Assembly (NCBI RefSeq): GCF_013340305.1
Contig: NZ_BLVP01000007.1
Coordinates: 248,001-312,000, forward strand
Origin: Desulfovibrio psychrotolerans
GTDB taxonomy: Bacteria; Desulfobacterota; Desulfovibrionia; Desulfovibrionales; Desulfovibrionaceae
Length of the DNA: 64,000 nt
Direction of reading: 5' to 3'
Part shown: piece by piece, positions 52,045 through 60,522 of the stretch
Layout of the letters: each line of letters begins with the position of its first letter
Numbering within the stretch: the stretch's first letter is position 1
Notes under the pieces: model-generated
What the model saw: the letters and a program-made list of their open reading frames with translations, nothing else
Told to the model about the DNA's origin: nothing
Databases searched by the model: none
Program-made: the position numbers and the translations under genes

Positions 52045-52959
52045 ATGCCGAAGTTAGGTGAACTGGTACTGCTCGTAAGCCCGCGCGGCAAGCGGTACAT
52101 GCGCCGCGTGGAGCCGGATAACGACATCCACGGCACCGACGGGCTGCTCAAGATGGCAGACATCATGTCCGCCGGATACGGCAGCATCGTCCACACCCAC
52201 AAGGGCAAGCCATACCGTGTGCAACGCCCCACCCTGCACGACCTTGTCAAAGGCGTTAAGCGGCAGACACAGGTCATTTATCCCAAAGACATCGGCTACA
52301 TCTGCATGAAGCTGGGCGTAGGCAACGGCGTAAAGGTCATAGAGGCCGGTTCCGGTTCGGGCAGCCTTACGCTGGCACTCAGCTGGTTCGCGGGTGAGCG
52401 GGGTCAGATTCACACCCACGAGGCGCGCGAAGAATTCATGAACCTGTGCCGCCGCAACCTCGACTGGGCAGGCGTGGGCCAGAACGTCACCCTCTATCAT
52501 CACGATATCGCCAACGGCTTTCTGGTGAACGATGCAGACGCCCTGTTTCTGGACGTGCGCGATCCGTGGGAATACGTGCGGCACATACCCGCCGCCATCA
52601 GGCCCGGCGCGGTATGCGGCTTTCTTGTACCCACCATAGATCAGGTTTCCAGCCTGCTGGTGGAACTGGAAAAAGGCCCCTTTGACGAGGTGGAAGTTTC
52701 CGAACTGCTGCTGCGCGGCTGGAAGGCCGTGCCGGACCGCATGCGCCCCAACGACCGCATGATCGCACACACGGGCTTCCTCATTTTCTGCCGCCATCAG
52801 GAAGGGCTTGAGCAGGTCAAGGCGCAGGTTTCGCTGGGCACACGCGAACGCAAGCAGGAAGCCGCCCGGCTGGAACGCATGGCCGCAAGCCGCTCAGAAG
52901 ACCACGACATTGCCGGAGACGACCTTTCCGATGCCGACGGCGATAACGGCGACGAATAG
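52045..52959 (+). CDS. trmI: tRNA (adenine-N1)-methyltransferase, TrmI type
   Basis: 304 aa. N-terminal FLN-like segment (ELVLLVSPRGKRYMRRVEP, HGTDGLLKMADIMSAGYGS), then SAM-binding VIEAGSGSGSLTLAL, and the catalytic-pocket Asp in LFLDVRDPWEYV. TrmI makes 1-methyladenosine at tRNA position 58 (57 and 58 in some). The C-terminal ~40 residues are acidic (DDLSDADGDNGDE), an addition to the usual ~260-residue core. Confidence 0.93.
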   Translation: MPKLGELVLLVSPRGKRYMRRVEPDNDIHGTDGLLKMADIMSAGYGSIVHTHKGKPYRVQRPTLHDLVKGVKRQTQVIYPKDIGYICMKLGVGNGVKVIEAGSGSGSLTLALSWFAGERGQIHTHEAREEFMNLCRRNLDWAGVGQNVTLYHHDIANGFLVNDADALFLDVRDPWEYVRHIPAAIRPGAVCGFLVPTIDQVSSLLVELEKGPFDEVEVSELLLRGWKAVPDRMRPNDRMIAHTGFLIFCRHQEGLEQVKAQVSLGTRERKQEAARLERMAASRSEDHDIAGDDLSDADGDNGDE

Positions 52960-53051
52960 CCCGTCCCCGTAGCTGTTCTCCATGTGCGGCAGGCACCTGA
53001 AACACGGTTCCGCTCCGGCTGCACAAACAGCTTGTGACTGACACACAAAAA

Positions 53052-53095
53052 AGACCCGCTGCGGAACTGCGCACCATGCGCCCCGCAGCGGGTCT
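53052..53095. terminator. Bidirectional terminator between trmI and paaK
   Basis: A 13-bp stem AGACCCGCTGCGG / CCGCAGCGGGTCT with an 18-nt loop. It has A-rich sequence on the left and TGTTTCTT on the right. Confidence 0.85.
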
Positions 53096-53130
53096 GTTTC
53101 TTATGTGGTCGAACGCGCGCCGGGCTGAAA

Positions 53131-54423
53131 CTATTCCTGCTCCCGCATATCCACCACGCGCTTCGACTTGCCGAACGAGCGCGGCAGTGCGCCGGGGTCC
53201 ACAATCTCCACCTCGGTGCGGGCCATGAGCTTTTTGTGCAGGTCCGCGCCCACGGCCTTGGCAAGGCCCGCGTCCGTGTCCGAACCGGCATCGGCGTGGC
53301 GTTCCAGCCTGAGCAGCAGATGATCGCGCCCCTCGCGCCGGGTGAGCACAATCTGATATTCCGCGCCCGCCTCCGGAAACCGCTGCAGCGCATCGGCTAT
53401 CTGACCGGGATAAATATTCACCCCACGGAAGATGATCATATCGTCAGAACGCCCCAGAATATGGTCGTGCCGGGGAATCTGCAATCCGCAGGCACAGATG
53501 CCCGGCACCATGCGCGAAAGGTCGCGTGTACGGTAGCGGATGAGCGGCGCAGCCTCTTTGCACAGGCTGGTCACCACCATTTCACCCACTTCGCCCACAG
53601 GCACGGGCTGCAACGTTTCCGGGTCCAGAATTTCTATGATAAACAAATCCGCCCAGTAGTGCAGCCCGTCGTGGGCATCGCACTCCAGCGCGGTGCCGGG
53701 GCCATACATCTCGGTCATGCCCGCTATGTCGTAGCTGCCCTGCAACCCCAGCTTTTCCTCAAAGGCCCTGCGCATCTTGGGGCTGTGCGCCTCTGCGCCA
53801 AAAATAACCTTGCGCAGCCTGCACCGGTCACGCAGGCCGTTGCGCTCCACTTCTTCCGCCATCAGCAGCGCCATGGACGCGGTGGAACACAGGCAGGTGG
53901 TGCCCATATCCGCCATAAGCTGCAACTGCATCTCCAGATTGCCCGGCCCCACGGGAACCGTCAGCGCGCCAAACCGCTCGCTGCCCAGCTGAAACCCCGC
54001 TCCCGCCGTCCACAAGCCGTAGCCCACGGCTATCTGCACGCGGTCCTTCACCGTCAGCCCCGCAATCTCGTAGCATCGCGCCATCTGCAGGGCAAAGGTG
54101 TCCACATCCTTCTGCGTATAGGCCAGAATCTTGCGCTTGCCCGTGGTGCCCGAAGAGGCGTGAATACGCACCACCTGCTCCTCCGGCACGGCCAGCAACG
54201 GCAGCGGATATCCTTCCCGCAGGTCTTCCACCGTGGTAAAGGGAAGAGAGCGAAGATGGTCAAGGCTGGTTATGCCGCCCGGTTCCACGCCCGCCGCACG
54301 CAGTTTCGCACGGTAAGCGGGGCTGTTCTCATAGGCGTGGCGTACGGTCCATTGCAGACCGGCAAGCTGGTGTTCGGCCAGCGCCTCTTCCGGCAGGTGC
54401 GGCAAAAATCGATGTGAGACCAT
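53131..54423 (-). CDS. paaK: Phenylacetate-CoA ligase (PaaK type)
   Basis: 430 aa, the usual family length. ANL motifs: HASSGTTGKRKILAYTQ, VIFGAEAHSPKMR, GMTEMYGPGTALEC, RTRDLSRM, and GVNIYPGQIADAL with the C-terminal domain up to GKSKRVVD. Members make phenylacetyl-CoA or indoleacetyl-CoA by way of an adenylate. No paa ring-oxidation genes are near; in anaerobes such ligases often serve aryl acid handling after amino-acid fermentation. Confidence 0.93.
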   Translation of the reverse strand: MVSHRFLPHLPEEALAEHQLAGLQWTVRHAYENSPAYRAKLRAAGVEPGGITSLDHLRSLPFTTVEDLREGYPLPLLAVPEEQVVRIHASSGTTGKRKILAYTQKDVDTFALQMARCYEIAGLTVKDRVQIAVGYGLWTAGAGFQLGSERFGALTVPVGPGNLEMQLQLMADMGTTCLCSTASMALLMAEEVERNGLRDRCRLRKVIFGAEAHSPKMRRAFEEKLGLQGSYDIAGMTEMYGPGTALECDAHDGLHYWADLFIIEILDPETLQPVPVGEVGEMVVTSLCKEAAPLIRYRTRDLSRMVPGICACGLQIPRHDHILGRSDDMIIFRGVNIYPGQIADALQRFPEAGAEYQIVLTRREGRDHLLLRLERHADAGSDTDAGLAKAVGADLHKKLMARTEVEIVDPGALPRSFGKSKRVVDMREQE

Positions 54424-54602
54424 GGGGAATAGCTCCTAACATGCTGGCGTGGCAGTAGAAATATGCAACTTGAACCAAACGGCAAAAACCTGTATCAGGC
54501 GCACACTGCAACACGCATACGCGCGCTATACGGCGTGCCTGACCCTGCTATCATGAAACAGGCCGGGGGAAAACCCCGCCTCAAGCCATACGGAGGCCAA
54601 AC

Positions 54603-55871
54603 GTGCGGATTCTTATTGTCGGCAACGGCGGTCGCGAACATGCCCTTGCATGGAAGCTGCGGCAAAGCCCCAAGGTGAAGGATATCTTCATCGCTCCCGG
54701 CAACGGCGGCACCGCCCTGGAAGGCACCAACGTGCCCATTGCCGTGGACGACCTGCCCGCACTGGTGGCCTTTGCCAAGGAACAGGGCATAGACCTTGTG
54801 GTTCCCGGGCCGGAACTGCCCCTCGTGCTGGGCATAAAAGATGCGCTGGACCTTGCGGGCATCCCCTGCTTCGGCCCCAACGCCTTTGCCGCGCAGCTGG
54901 AAGGCTCCAAGGCCTTTGCCAAATACATCATGGAAGAGGCAGGCGTGCCCACCGCCGCCTTCGGCGTTTTCAACGAATTTGAAGACGCGCGGGAATACGT
55001 GCTGAATGTGGGTGCCCCCATCGTGGTCAAGGCAGACGGGCTTGCGGCGGGCAAGGGCGTGGTCGTTGCCCAAACAACGGACGAGGCCATCACCGCGCTG
55101 GAAGAGATCATGCTCAAGCAGGCGTTCGGCTCCTCAGGCGCGCACGTGGTCATAGAAGAATGCCTCGTGGGAGAAGAAGTCTCGTTCATCGCCTTCTGCG
55201 ATGGCAAAACCGTAAAGCCCCTGCCCTCCTCGCAGGACCACAAGGCCGCGGGCGAAGGGGACACCGGCCCCAACACCGGCGGCATGGGCGCATACAGCCC
55301 CGCCCCCGCCCTACCCGCAGACCGCTATGACGAGATCATCGATCTGGTCATGAAGCCGGTATGCGAAACGCTGGGCAGAAAAGACAAGCCCTTCATCGGC
55401 ATTCTCTACGCAGGGTTGATGATGACCGCAAAAGGCCCCTACGTGCTGGAATTCAACGTGCGCTTCGGCGACCCCGAATGCCAGCCCCTGCTCATGCGCC
55501 TGCACAGCGACCTCGCGGAAGTCATGATGGCCTGCGTACAGGGACGCCTTGCCGAAACCCCGCTGGAAGCCAAGCCGGAAACCACCCTCGGCGTGGTGGT
55601 GGCGGCGGAAGGCTACCCCGGCAGCTACCCCAGAGGCATGGAAATAAGCGGGTTTGAAGAGGCAGAGACCGTCCCCGGCGTCAAGGTGTTTCAGGCAGGA
55701 ACAGTGCTGGATAACGGCGTCACGCGCGCCAACGGCGGGCGCGTGCTGTGCGTTACGGCACTGGGTGCCACCCTCGCGGAAGCGCAGAAACGCGCTTACG
55801 AGGGTGTGGCGAAAATACGGATGGACAAGGCCTACTACCGCCGTGACATCGGTTTCAAGGGATTGAGATAA
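54603..55871 (+). CDS. purD: Phosphoribosylamine-glycine ligase
   Basis: 422 aa from the GTG at 54603; GGAGG lies 8 nt upstream. Hallmarks: MRILIVGNGGREHALAWKL at the start, the ATP-grasp core KADGLAAGKGVVVA, SQDHKAAGEGDTGPNTGGMG, and LEFNVRFGDPECQ. It makes glycinamide ribonucleotide in purine synthesis. It is followed 45 nt later by purE; the pair is co-directional and divergent from paaK. Confidence 0.97.
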   Translation: MRILIVGNGGREHALAWKLRQSPKVKDIFIAPGNGGTALEGTNVPIAVDDLPALVAFAKEQGIDLVVPGPELPLVLGIKDALDLAGIPCFGPNAFAAQLEGSKAFAKYIMEEAGVPTAAFGVFNEFEDAREYVLNVGAPIVVKADGLAAGKGVVVAQTTDEAITALEEIMLKQAFGSSGAHVVIEECLVGEEVSFIAFCDGKTVKPLPSSQDHKAAGEGDTGPNTGGMGAYSPAPALPADRYDEIIDLVMKPVCETLGRKDKPFIGILYAGLMMTAKGPYVLEFNVRFGDPECQPLLMRLHSDLAEVMMACVQGRLAETPLEAKPETTLGVVVAAEGYPGSYPRGMEISGFEEAETVPGVKVFQAGTVLDNGVTRANGGRVLCVTALGATLAEAQKRAYEGVAKIRMDKAYYRRDIGFKGLR

Positions 55872-55916
55872 CGAGTTACCGTTTACCCATTACCGCAACC
55901 CTTCAGGAGAACAGGT

Positions 55917-56420
55917 ATGCCACAGGTCGGCATTTTCATGGGCAGCATTTCAGACGAGGACACCATGCGCCCCTGCACCGAGGTGCTGGACACGCTGGGA
56001 ATAACCTACCACTTTACCGTAAGTTCGGCGCACCGCACCCCGGAGCGCACTGAGCAGCTCATCGATTCGCTGGAAAAAGACGGCTGTCAGGTCTTCATCT
56101 GCGCGGCGGGCATGGCCGCGCATCTGGCAGGTGCCGTTGCCGCGCGCACGCTCAAGCCCGTTCTCGGGGTGCCTGTCACGGCATCCAAGCTGGGCGGCAT
56201 GGATGCCCTGCTCGCCACGGTGATGATGCCCCCCGGCTATCCCGTAGGCACCGTGGCGCTGGATAAGGCCGGTGCCAAAAACGCAGGCTGGCTTGCCGCG
56301 CAGATCATCGCCCTGCAAGACCCCGCCGTGGCGCAGAAACTGGCCGCAGCCCGTGCCGAGTTCAAGGAACAGGTCATCAGGGGCGCAGAAGAGCTGGAAG
56401 CCCGCATGGCTGCCAAGTAG
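55917..56420 (+). CDS. purE: N5-carboxyaminoimidazole ribonucleotide mutase
   Basis: 167 aa. Family motifs: [25 protein letters not shown] (the His being catalytic), [14 protein letters not shown] and [16 protein letters not shown]. Length fits PurE class I. It rearranges N5-CAIR to CAIR in purine synthesis. RBS AGGAG precedes the ATG. Confidence 0.96.
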   Translation: MPQVGIFMGSISDEDTMRPCTEVLDTLGITYHFTVSSAHRTPERTEQLIDSLEKDGCQVFICAAGMAAHLAGAVAARTLKPVLGVPVTASKLGGMDALLATVMMPPGYPVGTVALDKAGAKNAGWLAAQIIALQDPAVAQKLAAARAEFKEQVIRGAEELEARMAAK

Positions 56421-56442
56421 CCTTTCGCGCATACGAAACAAC

Positions 56443-56476
56443 AAAGGGCCGTCCGAAGGGGCGGCCTTTTCTTATC
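56443..56476 (+). terminator. Intrinsic terminator after purE
   Basis: Stem AAAGG-g-CCG / CGG-CCTTT with a GAAG-type loop and a following T-rich tail TTTTCTT. Confidence 0.75.
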
Positions 56477-56600
56477 TCTCCAGCATTGTTAAAAAGTTAT
56501 AATTCCTCCTCTCCATTCATCGAGTATCCTGTACGGCAATAAGAACTGGAGCCAGTCACGGACAAAGATCCGCTGGCCCCGCCAACAAATGGAGAACATC

Positions 56601-57038
56601 ATGAAAAAACGTACCGCCGTCCGCCTGTGCATAGCCCTTATTGCAGCCCTCCTTCTGATCTCAGGCCCGGCCTTGCTCAACGCCGCCCCGCCTGCTGCGG
56701 ACCACTCGGCCCATGTAGGTCACGAAGCCGTTGAGGCCGCCGGCGAGATGATTGAAGGCGCAGATACCATGTTGGAAGCGACTGATGCCATGGACAAGGA
56801 AGCCATGACTAAAGGCGAAATGAAGATGGAACATGGCAAGAGCAAAATGGATAAGCACTCCGGCATGAGTGAAGGCAAAAAAATGATGATGGAAGGGCAT
56901 TCCAAGATGATGGAAGGCAAGAAGATGATGGAAGGCGGCGATATGGAAAAATGCAAGATGATGATGCAGGAAGGCCACGCCAAAATGATGGAAGGCAAGA
57001 AGATGATGGAAAAAGAAGCTGAAGCCCCGAAGCAGTAA
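56601..57038 (+). CDS. Secreted Met/Lys/His-rich repeat protein
   Basis: 145 aa from the ATG at 56601 (GGAG 6 nt upstream). Residues 1-28 are a signal peptide (VRLCIALIAALLLISG, ending NAAPP). The mature chain is dominated by Met, Lys, Glu and Gly, with a ~20-residue unit present twice (EGHSKMMEGKKMMEGG and EGHAKMMEGKKMMEK). Dozens of Met plus several His and one Cys suggest binding of Cu(I) or another soft metal, or a sacrificial antioxidant role. No family is recognised. It has its own terminator at 57064. Confidence 0.78.
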   Translation: MKKRTAVRLCIALIAALLLISGPALLNAAPPAADHSAHVGHEAVEAAGEMIEGADTMLEATDAMDKEAMTKGEMKMEHGKSKMDKHSGMSEGKKMMMEGHSKMMEGKKMMEGGDMEKCKMMMQEGHAKMMEGKKMMEKEAEAPKQ

Positions 57039-57063
57039 TCAAAAATCCCCCCAATCAAAAATC

Positions 57064-57111
57064 CCCCCTGTCCGCCAATGTCACTACACAGTGCGGGCAG
57101 GGGGTTATTTT
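57064..57111 (+). terminator. Intrinsic terminator after the Met-rich gene
   Basis: A 12-bp stem CCCCCTGTCCGC / GCGGGCAGGGGG (one G-T pair) with a 17-nt loop, then TTATTTT. Confidence 0.85.
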
Positions 57112-57232
57112 CCCCCTCACCCCGCAAACCCTGCATATTCCATATTCCACGCAGCCTCCCTTTCCGGCACTGCCCCGTTTTCCTCCCCTCTTCCCACCTG
57201 ACAGCCGCCGCCGGTTCGGCTACAAGGAACAC

Positions 57233-60025
57233 ATGTTCCAGCCGCTCATGCACCCCATAGGCGATATCGGCTTTGTTTTCGCCCACATGGCCACCCCGCC
57301 CGGCCATGCCGCCACGCCGTATGCCGTGGCGGCCATACGCCTTTCTCCCGCAGGGGTGCAGACGGAATATACCTCGCTCATCCGCTGCCCCCTCACCCGT
57401 GCCCGCGACTACATGCACTCCCATGTCAGCCGCAGGCAGCTTGCGGCGGCACCGTCCCATGAGCAGGTGCGGGAAGAGCTGTGCGCCTTTCTTGCCGGAC
57501 TGGAATGCGTGCTCTGCTTCGACCCCTACGATGCCGCCCCCGCGCTGAAAACCCTGCTGGACGGCACCCGCGTGTTCGACCTCGGCTTTGCGGCAGATTT
57601 CTTCATGCCGTGGGCATCCACCGCCTCCCCCCGCCAGATGTGGGAGGTCATCCACGGACAACCGCGAGACAAGGTGAGCTTTTCTGCGGAAGAAGGCGCG
57701 GAACTGTGCCTTGCCTTCACCCGGCACCTCTTCGGCACCGTGCTGGCAGACAGCCGCTTCCCCGGTGCGCGCTCCCTGCGGCACTACCTTGCACACAGCG
57801 ACACCCTGTTCGGCGATATGTGCCGCCACCTCATGCACCGCCACGGCGACTACTTCGGCGGCGGACTCGTGCCTCCGGTCACGGCGGAAGATACTGCGGA
57901 TTGGCAGCAGTTTCTGGAACAGGCCCCGGCGGTGGACAAGCAGGCGGGCAACGCGCCCTCCGGCGGTCAGGCCTTCACCCCCGTGCCGGAAAAAGAGATA
58001 CGCCAGCTGTACGAGCAACTGGCACATACGCGCAAAGGCTACCGGGTGCGCGAACCGCAGGTCGCCTATGCCGGGCACGTTGCCCACGCGCTGAACATCA
58101 ACGCCGTGGCCTGTCTGGAAGCAGGCACCGGAACGGGCAAAACACTGGGCTACCTGCTGCCCGTCATGGAATTTCTCAAACGCAACCCCGGCCAGCGTGT
58201 GGCCATCGCCACCTACACCAAGAGCCTGCAAAACCAGCTTCACGGCAACGAACTGGAAGCCTGCCGCGCCCTGTTCGGGCAGTACCGCAGCATCCCGTCC
58301 GCCCTCATCAAGGGCAAAAGCAATTACGTGTGCGCCGCCAAACTGGACGATGTGCTCTCGCCAGACCTGCGCGGCCCCGGGCTGCTGGCATGGCTCTTCT
58401 TTGTGAACATCTGCTTCCGCTACCGCCTTGCGGATTGCGAGGACATCTCCCCGCGCCTGCGCAGACGGCTGGATGCAGACCGCCAGCTCACCTCGCTCAT
58501 GCTGGAAGTTTCGGCAGGCAGCGGGTGCCACGCCACGCACACCCGGTGTCCCGCGCAGGTGGTCACGGCAGAGGCAGCCAATGCCCGCCTTGTCATCACC
58601 AACCATAACAAACTCATCCTCATGGAAAAGGACGGCAAACTGAGCGGGCTGTTCCGCCACTGCATCATAGATGAAGCCAACCACTTCGAAGATGCGGTGC
58701 GCAGTGCCATGAGCCCGGAAATAGCCGCATCCGACGTGCGCGGTCATGTGCGCTACCTGCGTGAACAGTGCCGCAGGCTGTCAGTATCGCCCTCTGCCCC
58801 CGAACCGGACAGGCGCAAGGCCGAATCCGCCGTGGAGGCCATGGGCACCCTGCTGCGCGCCATGGACGACCTGCGCGACAAATTTCTGTCCATGGACAGG
58901 GGGGCACTGGGCGGCGCGGTCTCCATCCCCCCCGCGCACAGCGCCTTCAGCGGCGGCAGCCTTGCCCACGAGCTGAAACGCCTGCATGCCCTCATGGAAT
59001 CGGTGCACGAGCACACGGCCCTGTTCGCGGGCAAGGAATCGGCGCGCCTGCCCATGCACTACAAGGCACTCTCCCGCTGCCGCACCATGCGCACCCTTGT
59101 GCACGAGTCCATGTTCAGCCTTGCCCAACTGCGCACCGGGCTGGATTCGGAAGGCACGTGGCAGTCCGTACAGGTCTTTCCGCGCAGCTGGACCATAAGC
59201 GGCGGGCATGTCTACGTGGGACCACTGGTGCGCAACCACATTCTGTCCCGGCGCGATACCGTGGTCTTCACCTCCGCCACGCTCACCCATCAGGCCAGTT
59301 TCGACCCCTTCCGGCGCAGTCTCGGGCTGGGCAAGGGCACGCAGCCTGTCATTTTCGACAACCCGGAACTTCCGCCCAAACCTTGCTTCGTCACCCGCGT
59401 TGCGCCCCCCTTTGAGCCGGACTTCTCCCTTGTGGTGCCCTCCGGCGCGCCCACCGCCGTGTTTGAGCACAAAACCACATGGCTCAACTACGCCGCGCAG
59501 GAAATCCCCCGCCTCATAGACGCCAACCACGGCGCAACACTGGTCCTCTGCGCCAGCTATGACGACCTTGAGGCACTGCGCGAACGGCTGGAACAGGAGT
59601 ACGACGGTGAATATCCCCTCCTGTTCCAGAAGAAGGGAGAACCGCCCGCCGCCCTGTGCGACGAATTCCGCGCCGCCCGCGAAAGCGTGCTCTTCGGGGT
59701 GGAAACCTTCTGGCACGGGGTGGACTTTCCCGGCGACACCCTCACGCAGGTCATCATCACCCGCCTGCCCTATCCTTCGCCCGCCTCGCCTCTCATGGAC
59801 GCCCGCCACCGCTGCCTGCCGGAAGCCGCCTACTGGGACCGCTACCGCTACGAAACCGCCATTAAATTCCGGCAGGGCGTGGGCAGGCTCATCCGGCGCG
59901 AAACGGACAGCGGCATTGTGGTGGTGCTGGATAACCGCCTGCTTGCCAACAGAAACCTCGCCCCCTGCCCCATCATTGAAGGGCTGCACAACCTTCCGGA
60001 GCGTCACAGGCGCGGCAGGCGGTAA
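57233..60025 (+). CDS. DinG/Rad3-type ATP-dependent helicase
   Basis: 930 aa. A ~260-residue N-terminal domain of exonuclease-like or unknown type (VFDLGFAADFFMPWAS) precedes the helicase core: Walker A EAGTGTGKTLGYLLP, motif II DEAN (IIDEANHFEDA) in place of DEAH, motif VFTSATL, and the C-terminal GVETFWHGVDFPGD and QGVGRLIRRETDSG. Cys residues in NYVCAAK, LADCED and SGCHATHTRC lie where DinG/XPD helicases bind a [4Fe-4S] cluster. It would unwind DNA 5' to 3', perhaps at R-loops or damage sites. Confidence 0.9.
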   Translation: MFQPLMHPIGDIGFVFAHMATPPGHAATPYAVAAIRLSPAGVQTEYTSLIRCPLTRARDYMHSHVSRRQLAAAPSHEQVREELCAFLAGLECVLCFDPYDAAPALKTLLDGTRVFDLGFAADFFMPWASTASPRQMWEVIHGQPRDKVSFSAEEGAELCLAFTRHLFGTVLADSRFPGARSLRHYLAHSDTLFGDMCRHLMHRHGDYFGGGLVPPVTAEDTADWQQFLEQAPAVDKQAGNAPSGGQAFTPVPEKEIRQLYEQLAHTRKGYRVREPQVAYAGHVAHALNINAVACLEAGTGTGKTLGYLLPVMEFLKRNPGQRVAIATYTKSLQNQLHGNELEACRALFGQYRSIPSALIKGKSNYVCAAKLDDVLSPDLRGPGLLAWLFFVNICFRYRLADCEDISPRLRRRLDADRQLTSLMLEVSAGSGCHATHTRCPAQVVTAEAANARLVITNHNKLILMEKDGKLSGLFRHCIIDEANHFEDAVRSAMSPEIAASDVRGHVRYLREQCRRLSVSPSAPEPDRRKAESAVEAMGTLLRAMDDLRDKFLSMDRGALGGAVSIPPAHSAFSGGSLAHELKRLHALMESVHEHTALFAGKESARLPMHYKALSRCRTMRTLVHESMFSLAQLRTGLDSEGTWQSVQVFPRSWTISGGHVYVGPLVRNHILSRRDTVVFTSATLTHQASFDPFRRSLGLGKGTQPVIFDNPELPPKPCFVTRVAPPFEPDFSLVVPSGAPTAVFEHKTTWLNYAAQEIPRLIDANHGATLVLCASYDDLEALRERLEQEYDGEYPLLFQKKGEPPAALCDEFRAARESVLFGVETFWHGVDFPGDTLTQVIITRLPYPSPASPLMDARHRCLPEAAYWDRYRYETAIKFRQGVGRLIRRETDSGIVVVLDNRLLANRNLAPCPIIEGLHNLPERHRRGRR

Positions 60026-60221
60026 TACCCGCGCGTAATTCTCGGAAAAAATTCGCTCCATTCCGCGCAGGGTTATTTCCTACCGGAGTTGTCCATAACC
60101 CTTTTCCCACCTGCCTTCCGGGGCCGGGCCTCCCTCAAGACTGGTCACTTGAACAGTTTTAGGCGCAATCATTTCAGCACATTACCCACGCAAAACGCAC
60201 CCGAAAAAATTTCAAAATCGC

Positions 60222-60250
60222 TTGACGACCCCTGTCATTTCGCCTACCTG
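60222..60250 (+). promoter_or_regulatory. Promoter of the hmc operon
   Basis: TTGACG (60222-60227), 17-nt spacer, TACCTG (60245-60250). The -10 is overlapped by a palindromic operator. It is in a ~500-nt gap between the helicase gene and hmcA. Confidence 0.6.
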
Positions 60251-60282
60251 ATGGGTAGGAATTAACTCATACCAACATGGTA
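60243..60282. promoter_or_regulatory. Two tandem TACC-N5-GGTA palindromes at the hmc promoter
   Basis: CCTACC-TGATG-GGTAGG (60243-60259) covers the -10, and TACC-AACAT-GGTA (60270-60282) lies just after the predicted start site. A third, more widely spaced TACC-N7-GGTA is at 60289-60303. The geometry suggests binding by a dimeric repressor; Rrf2/Rrf1 control hmc in D. vulgaris. Confidence 0.7.
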
Positions 60283-60303
60283 GGTTTTTACCTGTAGGAG
60301 GTA

Positions 60304-60522
60304 TGGGTTTACGGCAGCCGTGCGGAAGGGCGCGACTGCCGGAAAAACCAAGACAAACGCCGCAAACCATTCTGCTCAGCCACCATATGTCTCATATGGC
60401 GGTTTCGCTTTTGCGGCAGGGTCTCATACCTGTCACACGTTCCGACGGGAACCGGAACGGAGACATCTGGCTGAGGGAAGTCTGAAGGACGTGTGTGTAA
60501 TTTCATCGAAAGGACTGCCACT
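60304..60522 (+). other. Structured 5' leader of hmcA
   Basis: About 220 nt of leader with hairpins, notably CCATATG-TCT-CATATGG (60383-60399) and GTTCC / GGAAC near 60440. It holds no gene. It may affect mRNA stability or hold a small regulatory target. Confidence 0.5.

Noticed and set aside
56720-58747. A 675-aa frame antisense to the Met-rich and helicase genes
   Set aside because: It crosses two well-supported genes and a terminator on the other strand. Long antisense frames are expected in high-G+C DNA.
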